A stretch of 64,000 bases of DNA from Vibrio mytili (GTDB taxonomy: Bacteria > Pseudomonadota > Gammaproteobacteria > Enterobacterales > Vibrionaceae): the NCBI RefSeq assembly GCF_000830505.1, contig NZ_JXOK01000026.1:104694-168693 (forward strand), read 5' to 3'. Below, piece after piece: positions 36,950-45,509 of this stretch. A program made the translations under genes and the position numbers. How positions within the stretch are numbered: the stretch's first letter is position 1; every line of letters begins with the position of its first letter. The notes below the pieces were generated by a model. It was not told where the DNA came from, did no database searches, and saw nothing but the letters and a program-made list of their open reading frames with translations.

Positions 36950-38377
36950 ATGTACAATACAAAAAGCATAACGCAGATTACGATAGTCGTTGCTTTAGGG
37001 GGGCTCCTCTTTGGTTATGATACTGCCGTTATATCTGGAGCAACCGAAGCTTTACAATACTTCTTTAACCTATCACCTGCTGAACTGGGGTTTGCAGCAT
37101 CATCAGCATTGATTGGCTGTGTCATTGGCTCTATCGTGGCTGGCCCAGTTAGCACCAAGTATGGCCGTAAAAAATCGCTCATTTTAGCGGCCGTTCTTTT
37201 CTTCATTTCTGCCTTTGGGTCAGCGTTACCAGAAACGCTGAACTTCATAGCTGGTACAACATATTCTAGTTTCATCATTTATCGAATTTTAGGGGGCATT
37301 GGTGTTGGTATTGCTTCAATGGTATCACCAATGTATATCGCAGAAGTTGCCCCACCAAGTAAACGAGGAAGTTTAGTTTCTTGTAATCAATTTGCCATCA
37401 TATTTGGTATGTTGATAGTTTACTTCGTAAATTATGGTATTGCGCTATTAGGTTCTGATGAGTGGTTATTCTCAATTGGTTGGCGCTATATGTTTGCTTC
37501 CGAATGTTTACCTGCAGGAATTTTCTTTATTCTATTATTTGGTGTGCCAGAAACACCACGTTGGTTGGCAATGAATGGTTACTTTCAAGATGCTCGTAAT
37601 TTGATCGCAAGCTTTAATAAAGGTGATGATTTTGATAAGCAATGGGCAGAAATTAAAGCGTCATTAAATGATAAAGCAAAGAATGTAAGTGTATTTTCAC
37701 ATGGCATTTTCTTTATTCTTTTACTTGGTATCACTCTGAGTGTTTTGCAACAAATTACCGGGATTAATGTTTTCTTGTATTACGCGCCGGTTATTTTCAA
37801 GAGCTTTAGTTCCTCGTCCACCGATGTCGCCATGCTGCAAACCATCTTAGTTGGCGCTGTGAATCTACTGTTTACTGTTATTGCTATTTATACCGTTGAT
37901 AAATTTGGCCGTAAGCCATTGATGATGATTGGTGCTGCTGCAATGGCAATCAGTATGCTTGCCATTGGGACCGCCGCTTACCTAGATGCAATTGGTGGCT
38001 ACTTGATCATCTTTGTATTGATGTACATCGCGGCATTTGCTTTATCGCTTGGTCCGGTCACCTGGGTATTACTATCGGAAATGTTCCCAAATGCGGTTCG
38101 CTCTAAAGCGCTGTCGATTGCTGTATTTGCCCAATGGTTTGCTAACTACGCTGTTTCACAAACTTTCCCAATGATGAACGCGAAAGACAGCTTTTTATAC
38201 CAAGAATTTCATGGCGGTTTTCCATTCTGGTTATACGGTGCGATGGCCGTTGTTACGGTGTACTTCATTTATCGCTGGATCCCAGAAACCAAAGGCAAGT
38301 CTTTAGAAGAATTGGAAAAACTGTGGGATCAAAAAGGTGAAGAGAAAGAACTGTCTGTTTCATCCGCAAATTCATAA
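36950..38377 (+). CDS. Sugar porter (MFS, XylE-like sugar:H+ symporter)
   Basis: 475 residues with 12 membrane helices. Sugar porter signatures are GGLLFGYDTAVISGA (about 17-31), KYGRKKSL, the PESPR-type motif as PETPRWL (about 202-208), QQITGINVFLYYAP (about 264-277), DKFGRKPL, and PETKGKSLEELE near the C-terminus. Imports xylose, arabinose or a hexose with H+. The substrate is suggested as a pentose by xylA in the island, but is not proven. First gene of a run followed 40 bases later by the FucI-like isomerase gene. Confidence 0.93.
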   Translation: MYNTKSITQITIVVALGGLLFGYDTAVISGATEALQYFFNLSPAELGFAASSALIGCVIGSIVAGPVSTKYGRKKSLILAAVLFFISAFGSALPETLNFIAGTTYSSFIIYRILGGIGVGIASMVSPMYIAEVAPPSKRGSLVSCNQFAIIFGMLIVYFVNYGIALLGSDEWLFSIGWRYMFASECLPAGIFFILLFGVPETPRWLAMNGYFQDARNLIASFNKGDDFDKQWAEIKASLNDKAKNVSVFSHGIFFILLLGITLSVLQQITGINVFLYYAPVIFKSFSSSSTDVAMLQTILVGAVNLLFTVIAIYTVDKFGRKPLMMIGAAAMAISMLAIGTAAYLDAIGGYLIIFVLMYIAAFALSLGPVTWVLLSEMFPNAVRSKALSIAVFAQWFANYAVSQTFPMMNAKDSFLYQEFHGGFPFWLYGAMAVVTVYFIYRWIPETKGKSLEELEKLWDQKGEEKELSVSSANS

Positions 38378-38417
38378 ATATTTTTAACATATTATAAGTT
38401 TATATCTGGAGTCTATT

Positions 38418-39908
38418 ATGATTAATTTACCACAAGTAAAAATGGGTATTGTGGCAGTAAGCCGAGATTGTTTTCCTATTTCTTTGTCTGAGCAGCGTCG
38501 TCAAAAAGTAGTTGCTGCATGTATTGAGCAAGATATTGAAATCGTCGAATTGCAAACGGTTATAGAAAATGAAAATGATATGCTTAAAGCGCTCGCTGAA
38601 GCCGAGCAAGCGCAATTAAATTCGTTAGTCATTTATTTAGGAAACTTTGGTCCAGAAGGGCCGTTAACTCAAATGGCGCAGCGTTTTAATGGTCCTGTTA
38701 TGTTTGCTGCTGCGGCAGAAGAAGCAACTTGTGGTTTACAAGATGCGCGAGGAGATGCTTATTGTGGAGTTTTGAATGCGTCGTACAGCGCTAACTTACG
38801 TCACATTCGTCCTCATATTCCTGAGAATCCTGTTGGGACTGCAACCGAAGTTGCTCAAATGATCGCAGACTTTAAGCCAGTAGCTCGTACCATTTTAGGT
38901 TTAAAGGGGCTTAAAATATTTAGCTTTGGTCCAAGACCTCAGGATTTCGTTGCTTGCAATGCACCGATCAAAGCATTGTTTGATCTCGGAGTGGAGGTGA
39001 TGGAGAACAGCGAACTTGATTTGTTAGACATCTATCAGCAAGCTGAAGGTCACCCTGATATTCCGAAGATCATTTCAGAAATGGAATCTGAACTAGGCGA
39101 CCATAATCCTTACCCTGATTTGTTACCTAAACTTGCTCAGTATGAAGCCGCATTGTTGGATTTCTATCAACAAAATTTAGGTGCTTCCACATTTGGCATT
39201 TTCGCAAACAAATGTTGGCCTTCTTTTGAGAAGTTCTTTGGCTTCGTACCTTGCTATGTGAATGCAAGGTTAGCTGAACGTGGTATTCCTGTCGCGTGTG
39301 AAGTGGATATTTACGGCGCTTTATCTGAATATATGATTACTTGTGCGACCGATCACCCAGCTACCCTGTTGGATATCAACAACACGGTTCCAACAGATAT
39401 GGTTGAAAATAACCAAGATAAGATGGGAAGTTATACGGCAAAAGATCTCTTCATGGGATTCCATTGTGGTAACACGGCTTCAAGCTGCATGAAAAACTCC
39501 CAATTAAGATTTCAAAAAATCATGCATAGCTTAATGGAGCCGGGACAAGAGCCAGATATAACTCGCGGCACTCTAGAAGGGCAGATCAAAGCTGGTGAGG
39601 TCACTTTGTTCCGCTTACAAAGCACTGCAGATACTCAATTGCGTGCTTATGTTGCACAAGGTGACATTTTAGAGATTGATCCTCAATCCTTTGGTTCGAT
39701 TGCCGTGTTCGCTATCCCTGAAATGCAGCGATTTTATCGTCATGTCTTGGTTCAAAAGAACTACCCACACCATGCTGGCATTGCTTTTGGTCATGCGGGT
39801 AAGACCTTATATCAAGTTCTTAATTTATTGGGTGTTACTGATATTGACTATAACCAAGAAGCTGGGAATAGATATCCGTTTGAAATTCCGTGTGCGTTTT
39901 TAGGTTAA
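38418..39908 (+). CDS. L-fucose/L-arabinose isomerase family protein
   Basis: 496 residues resembling the FucI/AraA-type aldose-ketose isomerases. The C-terminal region has GFHCGNTASSCM and GHAGKTLYQVLNLLG; the N-terminal domain has VIYLGNFGPEGP. The Mn-dependent fold uses Glu/Asp/His residues, with candidates Glu296 in VACEVDIYG and Asp337 onward. The exact substrate is uncertain: it is more distant than true FucI or AraA. It lies 40 bases after the sugar porter, so both are co-transcribed, and a terminator follows at 39921. Confidence 0.8.
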   Translation: MINLPQVKMGIVAVSRDCFPISLSEQRRQKVVAACIEQDIEIVELQTVIENENDMLKALAEAEQAQLNSLVIYLGNFGPEGPLTQMAQRFNGPVMFAAAAEEATCGLQDARGDAYCGVLNASYSANLRHIRPHIPENPVGTATEVAQMIADFKPVARTILGLKGLKIFSFGPRPQDFVACNAPIKALFDLGVEVMENSELDLLDIYQQAEGHPDIPKIISEMESELGDHNPYPDLLPKLAQYEAALLDFYQQNLGASTFGIFANKCWPSFEKFFGFVPCYVNARLAERGIPVACEVDIYGALSEYMITCATDHPATLLDINNTVPTDMVENNQDKMGSYTAKDLFMGFHCGNTASSCMKNSQLRFQKIMHSLMEPGQEPDITRGTLEGQIKAGEVTLFRLQSTADTQLRAYVAQGDILEIDPQSFGSIAVFAIPEMQRFYRHVLVQKNYPHHAGIAFGHAGKTLYQVLNLLGVTDIDYNQEAGNRYPFEIPCAFLG

Positions 39909-39920
39909 CCAATTAATAGA

Positions 39921-39961
39921 GTCGGGAAGCTTAGATTAAAAAACAAGCTTTCCGACTTTTT
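39921..39961 (+). terminator. Terminator after the FucI-like isomerase gene
   Basis: GTCGGGAAGCTT and AAGCTTTCCGAC (one G-U pair) around a 12-base loop, followed by five T residues. It sits between the isomerase and the mutarotase, so the latter may have lower or separate expression. Confidence 0.85.
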
Positions 39962-39979
39962 GTATTTAGGAGTAGGCTG

Positions 39980-40993
39980 ATGAAGAATCAAAAGTGGGGA
40001 GACTTCTCCCTGTATACGCTAGTGAACGATTTGGGCAGTAAAATTGTTGTTGCTGATTTAGGGGCGACGGTTGTTGATTGGTGGGTAAAAGATAAGTCGG
40101 GTACGTTGACGAATATTGTCTTAGGTTTTAAAACACCTGAGCAATATTTAGAGACTAGCGCTTACATTGGTAGTGTTGTCGGCCCTTGGGCGAATCGTAT
40201 TTATCAAGGTAAATATCAAGTGAATGGTGTGGACTACGAGCTTGACCTCAACGAAGGCGTGAATCACTTACATGGGGGCAGTGTGCAGCTTGATAAGCGA
40301 CGTTGGAGTGTTAAGTCTTACTCTAACAATAGCATTGTATTTACCATCAAAGTCACGCAAGGAGAGGCTGGATACCCCGCGAACCTTGATATTGATGTAT
40401 CTTATATGCTCACAGAGGACAATAAGCTAAACGTCGAATATACGGCAAGTGCTGACAATGTAGTGCCTATCAATTTAACACAACATACGTATTTTAATTT
40501 CTCAGGAGGCAGTGAAAGTATCGTCAACCACGAGGTAAGAATTGATGCAGATGAATTTTTAAGCATTGATGAACACTCCATTCCATTCGAGGCAACCCCA
40601 GTAGCGAATACTGCCATGGACTTGCGTCAATTTTGCCAATTAAAAGAACGGTTAGCAGCAGATGATCAACAAGTGAAGTTGGTTAATGGCTTTGACCATT
40701 GTTGGTGTTTAAATACAAAAGGGATGGGATTAGCTGCGCAAGTTTACAATCCGAGCAATGGGATTTATATGGATGTTTATACGGATCAAGATGCGATTCA
40801 GCTTTATACAGGTAATGCTTTGCCAGCAGAAGTGTCACGTACAGGGCAGTCTCTTTCTCCCTATGATGGCTTGTGTTTAGAAACTCAGCACTATCCAAAC
40901 CAAGTCAACATGCCCCAACATGCAGAAGAATGTATTTATGGGCCGGATAAGAGTTATACACACAAAACGGTATTTGAGTTTGGTTCGCGTTAA
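39980..40993 (+). CDS. galM: Aldose 1-epimerase (GalM family)
   Basis: 337 residues, intact mutarotase. Motifs: GPWANRIYQGKYQVNG, NHLHGGSVQLDKRRW (catalytic His region), THYTFN-equivalent QHTYFNFSG, GFDHCW and the catalytic Glu in LCLETQHYPNQ. It lies 18 bases after the terminator of the preceding gene. It probably prepares the sugar anomer for the isomerases in the island. A second, frame-broken paralogue is at 12396. Confidence 0.92.
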   Translation: MKNQKWGDFSLYTLVNDLGSKIVVADLGATVVDWWVKDKSGTLTNIVLGFKTPEQYLETSAYIGSVVGPWANRIYQGKYQVNGVDYELDLNEGVNHLHGGSVQLDKRRWSVKSYSNNSIVFTIKVTQGEAGYPANLDIDVSYMLTEDNKLNVEYTASADNVVPINLTQHTYFNFSGGSESIVNHEVRIDADEFLSIDEHSIPFEATPVANTAMDLRQFCQLKERLAADDQQVKLVNGFDHCWCLNTKGMGLAAQVYNPSNGIYMDVYTDQDAIQLYTGNALPAEVSRTGQSLSPYDGLCLETQHYPNQVNMPQHAEECIYGPDKSYTHKTVFEFGSR

Positions 40994-41006
40994 TTAATCT
41001 TATTCT

Positions 41007-41044
41007 AAAAAAAGCATCACATACGAGATTGTGATGCTTTTTTT
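41007..41044 (+). terminator. Terminator of galM
   Basis: AAAAAAAGCATCACA and TGTGATGCTTTTTTT arms around a short loop; long T run. Confidence 0.9.
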
Positions 41045-41363
41045 ATCTGATGTGACTATATAAACCTGTGACTGAACACTATTTAAACTTTCTCTCACAT
41101 TATGAGTAGTACTACTATTATGTATTAAAGTAGGGGCAGATTAACCCAACTCAGACTCTGAAACTGCCTCTTATGCAGTGTTAACGATTTTTGATTTAGA
41201 ACCACTAGATCTTCAAATCGATGCCGCGCCTGTGAACCAAGTCATTCTCGCTGAACCTAGCACCTTGAGGTTATTTGGGTATACATTAAAAATAGTACCT
41301 TACCTAAGAGCGAGTAAATTCTCACGGAACAAGCATCTTGAAGTAACTTGAGTATAGAAGTAA
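41045..41363. other. Intergenic stretch with two direct repeats
   Basis: No coding frame. It contains GCACCTTGAGGTTATTTGGG at 41260 and GCATCTTGAAGTAACTTGAG at 41333, each continuing with TATA; the 24-base units match at 19 positions. The pattern looks like a dispersed Vibrio intergenic repeat, and shorter matches occur at 3108 and 45329. It may also be an untranslated RNA. Confidence 0.45.
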
Positions 41364-41407
41364 AAAGCCCAAGTATATCCATGTTTATGAACATACTTGG
41401 GCTTTAA
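41364..41407 (-). terminator. Terminator of xylA
   Basis: AAAGCCCAAGTAT and ATACTTGGGCTTT are perfect 13-base arms. On the minus strand the stem is followed by T residues, and it lies 30 bases after the xylA stop. Confidence 0.9.
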
Positions 41408-41435
41408 TTGGATGTTTTATTTTATAAGTTAGCGC

Positions 41436-42755
41436 TTATTTATAAATAAATCCGTTGATAATATTTTCTAAGTACTCTTGGCGGCCTGATTCTTTTACTG
41501 GAGACAAGTTGTTGCTGACGGCAAAGTTAGCCAATTGTTCTAGGTTAAGCTCACCGTTTAAGATTTGCTTGCCTAGATCTTGGTTCCATTCTGCATAGCG
41601 TTGAGCGATGTTTTTTGCTAGTACATCATTTTCTATCATAGCCGCTGCACGCTCAAGAGAAAGAGCCATAGTGTCCATACCTCCAATATGGCCATGGAAG
41701 AGATCTTCTGCGTCAATAGACGGGCGACGAAGGCGAGCGTCAAAGTTAAAGCCTCCAGTTGTAAATCCACCTGCTTTCAAGATTTCATACATGACTAAGG
41801 TGTTTTCTTCGACACTGTTTGGGAACTGGTCAGTATCCCAACCAAGCTGAGCGTCGCCACGGTTTGCATCAACTGAGCCAAAGATACCTAATGATGTTGC
41901 TGTCGCGATTTCATGATGGAAGCTGTGCCCTGCGAGCGTTGCATGGTTAGCTTCAATATTGACTTTTATTTCGTTCTCTAGCCCAAACTGTTTTAAGAAG
42001 CCGTAGACCGTCGCAGTGTCGTAATCGTATTGGTGTTTGGTTGGTTCTTGTGGCTTAGGCTCGATTAAGATCGTACCTTTAAAGCCAATTTTGTGTTTGT
42101 GTTCAACTACCATTTGCATCAATCGACCAAGCTGTTCACGTTCTTGTCGAAGATCGGTATTTAGTAAAGTTTCATAGCCTTCTCGACCGCCCCATAGTAC
42201 ATAGTTTTCGCCGCCTAGACGCTGAGTTGCACCCATGGCATTAAAAATTTGAGTCGCAGCGTAGGCAAATACTTTTGGATCAGGGTTGGTCCCAGCACCA
42301 GACATGTAACGTGGGTTGGAGAAGGCATTTGCTGTACCCCAAAGCAATTTGAGGCCAGTTTCCTCTTGTTTCTGCTCTAATACATCGACCATGGTTTGGA
42401 AGTTGTTTACGTATTCTTTAATGGAATTACCTTCTGGCGCTACGTCAACGTCATGGAAGCAGTAGTAAGGAATGCTTAATTTTGAGAAAAAGTCGAACGC
42501 ATGATCCGCTTTGATTTTTGCCATTTCCATGGCATCACCAGAACTTAGCCATGGACGTTCAAAGGTGCCGGCGCCAAATACATCTGAGCCTGGCCAACAA
42601 AAGTTATGCCAGTAACACGCTGCAAATCGCAAATGCTCCTTCATACTCTTACCTAAAATCATTTTATCTTCATCATAATGACGAAATGCAAGAGGGTTGG
42701 TTGAATCTTTACCCTCAAATTTTATTTTATTTATATTCTTAAAGTATTCAGTCAT
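41436..42755 (-). CDS. xylA: Xylose isomerase XylA
   Basis: Converts D-xylose to D-xylulose. 439 residues, class II length. Motifs: [10 protein letters not shown] (catalytic His), [45 protein letters not shown] and [20 protein letters not shown] (metal sites). It is transcribed alone, divergent from the GPH transporter, with CRP- and operator-like sites between them. Neither xylulokinase (xylB) nor xylR is in the window, so the pathway must be completed elsewhere. Confidence 0.97.
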   Translation of the reverse strand: MTEYFKNINKIKFEGKDSTNPLAFRHYDEDKMILGKSMKEHLRFAACYWHNFCWPGSDVFGAGTFERPWLSSGDAMEMAKIKADHAFDFFSKLSIPYYCFHDVDVAPEGNSIKEYVNNFQTMVDVLEQKQEETGLKLLWGTANAFSNPRYMSGAGTNPDPKVFAYAATQIFNAMGATQRLGGENYVLWGGREGYETLLNTDLRQEREQLGRLMQMVVEHKHKIGFKGTILIEPKPQEPTKHQYDYDTATVYGFLKQFGLENEIKVNIEANHATLAGHSFHHEIATATSLGIFGSVDANRGDAQLGWDTDQFPNSVEENTLVMYEILKAGGFTTGGFNFDARLRRPSIDAEDLFHGHIGGMDTMALSLERAAAMIENDVLAKNIAQRYAEWNQDLGKQILNGELNLEQLANFAVSNNLSPVKESGRQEYLENIINGFIYK

Positions 42756-42950
42756 AGTCGATATTCCGGTTAAATTTCAAAATAATCACGTTCTATAATA
42801 ATATTTACCAAATATAATTTTCTTACAATTATGATTTTTTATTCTTAAATTAACCTATTTTTTAACTGTGCTTAAGATCTCATTTTTGGGACTGTATAGA
42901 GCTAAAAGTACGGGCTATCTATTAGTTTATTTAGCTCTATTATTCCAATT

Positions 42951-42966
42951 TCTGATTGTGTTCACA
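42951..42966 (-). promoter_or_regulatory. CRP-like binding site upstream of xylA
   Basis: On the minus strand it reads TGTGA-ACACAA-TCAGA, 9 of 10 bases of the consensus TGTGA-N6-TCACA. Catabolite control of a xylose operon by CRP is expected. Confidence 0.65.
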
Positions 42967-42977
42967 TTTGAGAAATA

Positions 42978-42994
42978 TCATAACTTTATTATGA
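42978..42994. promoter_or_regulatory. Inverted repeat in the xylA-GPH intergenic region
   Basis: TCATAA-CTTTA-TTATGA, perfect 6-base arms. Candidate regulator site; no regulator assigned. Confidence 0.35.
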
Positions 42995-43017
42995 ATTTGG
43001 ACAAATTGTAGATCTCC

Positions 43018-43033
43018 ATATTATCGATAACAT
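43018..43033 (+). promoter_or_regulatory. LacI-type palindrome upstream of the GPH transporter
   Basis: ATATTATCGATAACAT contains the 10-base perfect palindrome TTATCGATAA. It resembles the GntR/LacI-type consensus ATGTTACCGGTAACAT at 13 of 16 positions. A related GTTAACGATAA occurs before the sugar porter. Confidence 0.5.
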
Positions 43034-43063
43034 TAAAAACGGATAAAAATTAATTGGAGAGCT

Positions 43064-44461
43064 ATGTATATGAATACGATAAAGTTATCTGTAAAAGAAA
43101 AGGTGGCATACGGTCTCGGCGATACAGGGTGTAACTTTGTATGGCAGACGGTAATGCTATTCCTTGCTTACTTTTATACTGATATCTACGGTCTATCACC
43201 GGCGCATATGGGGACCATGTTCCTATTGGTGCGCTTCATTGATGCGGTAACTGATCCTTTAATGGGATCCATTGTTGACCGCACAAAATCTAAACATGGT
43301 CGCTACCGTCCATACTTGTTGTGGATGGCGGTACCATTTGGTGTTGCTTGTATGATGGCGTTCTTTACGCCAGACTTTGGTCAAACGGGAAAAATTGTAT
43401 ACGCTTACGCTTCTTATATTTTCTTAACTTTAATGTATACCGCAATTAACGTCCCGTATTGTGCAATGGCAAATGCTCTAACCAATGACTCGAATGAACG
43501 TACTTCGCTACAATCTTACCGATTTGCATTGAGCACCGCTGGTGGGCTCGTAGTGGCGATGGTCGCTTTACCTTTAGTCGATATTATCGGTCAAGGAGAT
43601 ACGCAAAAAGGTTATTTAGGTGCAATGGGTGTAATGGGGCTGTGTGCAATAGCGCTATTTTTCTTTAGCTTTAGCCAAACCAAAGAGCGTTGTGTCCCTC
43701 AAGAAGACGAAGTAAAGCAATCTGTTTGGAAAGATTTACAACTACTGTTTAAGAACAACCAATGGAGAGTGCTGTTCATTCTGAATGTTGTGTTGCTAAC
43801 TGGCGTGGTATTGAAAGGTGCTTCAACCATGTACTATGTTAATACAGTAATGGGACGCAGTGACTTAGCGACTATCTTCATGGTAAGCGGTATGCTAGCG
43901 AATATTATTGGTGCCATCCTTTCCGCTCCACTTTTAGGTAAATTTGATAAACCTAAAATCTATCGCGTGCTAATTTTAGCGTCAGGTGTATTGTCAGCCT
44001 TGCTGTATTTGGTAGAGCCTAGCAATGTGTTTATGATTTTCGCTCTTGTAATTGCATTGGGTATTGTACAAATGAGTACAACCCCGATTCTTTGGAGCAT
44101 GATGTCAGATGTGGTTGATTATGAAAAAACACGCAGTAATCGTTCATTAAGTGGCATGGTATTTTCAACGAACCTATTCGCTATCAAACTAGGTATTGCG
44201 GTAGGCGGTGCGGCTGTAGGTTGGGTGCTAGCTGCTGCTGGATATGTAGGTGGAGCAGAAGTCCAAACAGCAGAGGCAGTAACAGCAATCAACTTACTCT
44301 TCACCGTGATTCCTGGGATAATTTTCATGTCGTTGGCAGTGATCATGTTGTTCTATAAGTTAGACAACCAACGCTTGGCACAAGTAAAAGCACTATTAAC
44401 GCTTGATGCGAAGGAACAAGAAAAACTGAAACCAGTTAACCATAATGTTGAACTAGGCTAA
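43064..44461 (+). CDS. Glycoside-pentoside-hexuronide (GPH) family transporter
   Basis: 465 residues, 12 helices, MelB/XynP/YicJ-like. Motifs: AYGLGDTGCNFVWQ at the N-terminus, DPLMGSIVDRTKSKHGRYRPY (cation-site loop, about 66-86; quoted only as SIVDRTKSKHGRYRP), and a late SMMSDVVDYEKTRS. Likely imports a xyloside, xylobiose or a related pentose compound with Na+ or H+. It is divergent from xylA and shares its regulatory region. ATG 43064 has GGAGAG upstream. Confidence 0.9.
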   Translation: MYMNTIKLSVKEKVAYGLGDTGCNFVWQTVMLFLAYFYTDIYGLSPAHMGTMFLLVRFIDAVTDPLMGSIVDRTKSKHGRYRPYLLWMAVPFGVACMMAFFTPDFGQTGKIVYAYASYIFLTLMYTAINVPYCAMANALTNDSNERTSLQSYRFALSTAGGLVVAMVALPLVDIIGQGDTQKGYLGAMGVMGLCAIALFFFSFSQTKERCVPQEDEVKQSVWKDLQLLFKNNQWRVLFILNVVLLTGVVLKGASTMYYVNTVMGRSDLATIFMVSGMLANIIGAILSAPLLGKFDKPKIYRVLILASGVLSALLYLVEPSNVFMIFALVIALGIVQMSTTPILWSMMSDVVDYEKTRSNRSLSGMVFSTNLFAIKLGIAVGGAAVGWVLAAAGYVGGAEVQTAEAVTAINLLFTVIPGIIFMSLAVIMLFYKLDNQRLAQVKALLTLDAKEQEKLKPVNHNVELG

Positions 44462-44480
44462 TTCGTTTGTTTCGATGGAT

Positions 44481-44508
44481 AAAAAGCCCCAATTTTGGGG
44501 CTTTTTTT
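44481..44508 (+). terminator. Terminator of the GPH transporter gene
   Basis: AAAAGCCCC and GGGGCTTTT around AATTTT, followed by a T run. It marks the right end of the island's transcription. Confidence 0.9.
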
Positions 44509-44849
44509 GTTTAGAATTATGGACTGAAAACTCTCGATAGTGTCTGATTTTTCTATATTGTCACAATGTTATATGAATGATTTTATTTTTATTCAATCTA
44601 GTCTATATATTTCAACAACGGTTAATAAAACAATAAAAATTTATTGTGGTCATTTTCTTATGAGATTGATATATCCAAAAAGAGAATGTTTGATCAACTT
44701 TGATGCTTTTACGTACTCTTTTACATAGGTGATTTTTGCCAATGCCTTAACTTTTTTAAGTAGAAGGTGCGACAACTAATGGTAGAAATACCGGCATTAT
44801 TGTGTTGTTATCAAGTCATGTTTACTTTTTTTGGCAATAAAAGGTTACC
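44509..44849. other. Right edge of the sugar island and lrp promoter region
   Basis: AT-rich and non-coding; a 62-codon frame at 44540-44728 has no codon bias or ribosome site. From 44772 the sequence is a diverged copy of the segment next to lysE. Confidence 0.5.
44772..44847 (+). repeat. Right copy of the lysE-lrp intergenic segment
   Basis: Ungapped alignment with 36359-36434 (about 56 of 76 bases). It ends two bases before the lrp ATG and so includes that gene's promoter and ribosome binding site. Confidence 0.7.
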
Positions 44850-45290
44850 ATGGACAGGTTTGACGAAAGGATATTGCAGGAGCTGAAAGCAGATGGAAGA
44901 GTGTCTAATGTTGAGCTTTCTGAACGCGTAGGGTTATCTCCTTCCGCAACGTTACGTCGCGTTCAGGATTTAGAGCGCAAAGGGGTCATTAAAGGCTATC
45001 GTGCGGTGCTAAACAATGAGCAACTCGGTGTCGGTTTTATCGCTTACGTTTCGATTGGTTTATCGTCACATTCAAAAAAAGCTCAGCAAGAATTTGAGGA
45101 GCACGTTCGTTTTGTTAAGCAAGTGGTTGAGTGTCATAACATTACGGGGGTCAACGAATATTTATTGCGTGTTGAAACTCAAGACTTAGCGACTTACAAA
45201 GCGTTTCACGCTGATGTATTAGGCGAGTGTGAACACGTCAAATCCATCACAACGATGGTCGTGATGGATACATCGAAAGATGTTCGATGA
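44850..45290 (+). CDS. Lrp/AsnC family transcriptional regulator
   Basis: 146 residues. Helix-turn-helix at the N-terminus (LQELKADGRVSNVELSERVG, then SPSATLRRVQDLERKGVI) and the RAM effector domain (FVKQVVECHNITGVNEYLLRVE). It probably binds an amino acid and controls the LysE exporter gene at 35712, its usual divergent neighbour, from which the sugar island now separates it. Confidence 0.9.
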   Translation: MDRFDERILQELKADGRVSNVELSERVGLSPSATLRRVQDLERKGVIKGYRAVLNNEQLGVGFIAYVSIGLSSHSKKAQQEFEEHVRFVKQVVECHNITGVNEYLLRVETQDLATYKAFHADVLGECEHVKSITTMVVMDTSKDVR

Positions 45291-45509
45291 TGAGTAAGTT
45301 ACTAAGCCCTCGATTATGTAGCACGTCAATTTGAAGTGACTCGAAATACTCCGTCGAGTATGAGAAGGCTTCTCATGGAATTCTGGCAAGCGCTTGGCAC
45401 TCTTGCAATTCTAATCGTGATTCTTACCTGCTAAGTAATTTCATCCTGCTAGTTTTATGCACACCGCTTTTGTTGTTAAGCGGTGAGTCAGATAATTTAA
45501 GGATGAATA

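Larger units (their letters stand above)
42756..43063. promoter_or_regulatory. Divergent regulatory region of xylA and the GPH transporter
   Basis: 308 bases, AT-rich. It holds a CRP-like site (42951-42966), a TCATAA-5-TTATGA inverted repeat (42978-42994) and a LacI-type palindrome (43018-43033), giving combined glucose and inducer control of both genes. Which polymerase sites are used is not determined. Confidence 0.6.

Noticed and set aside
44540..44728. 62-codon plus-strand frame after the GPH transporter
   Set aside because: AT-rich, no ribosome binding site, no recognisable protein features.
45375..45434. 19-codon hydrophobic peptide frame (MEFWQALGTLAILIVILTC) with AGAAGG upstream
   Set aside because: Too short to separate from chance without conservation data, though a membrane micropeptide is possible.
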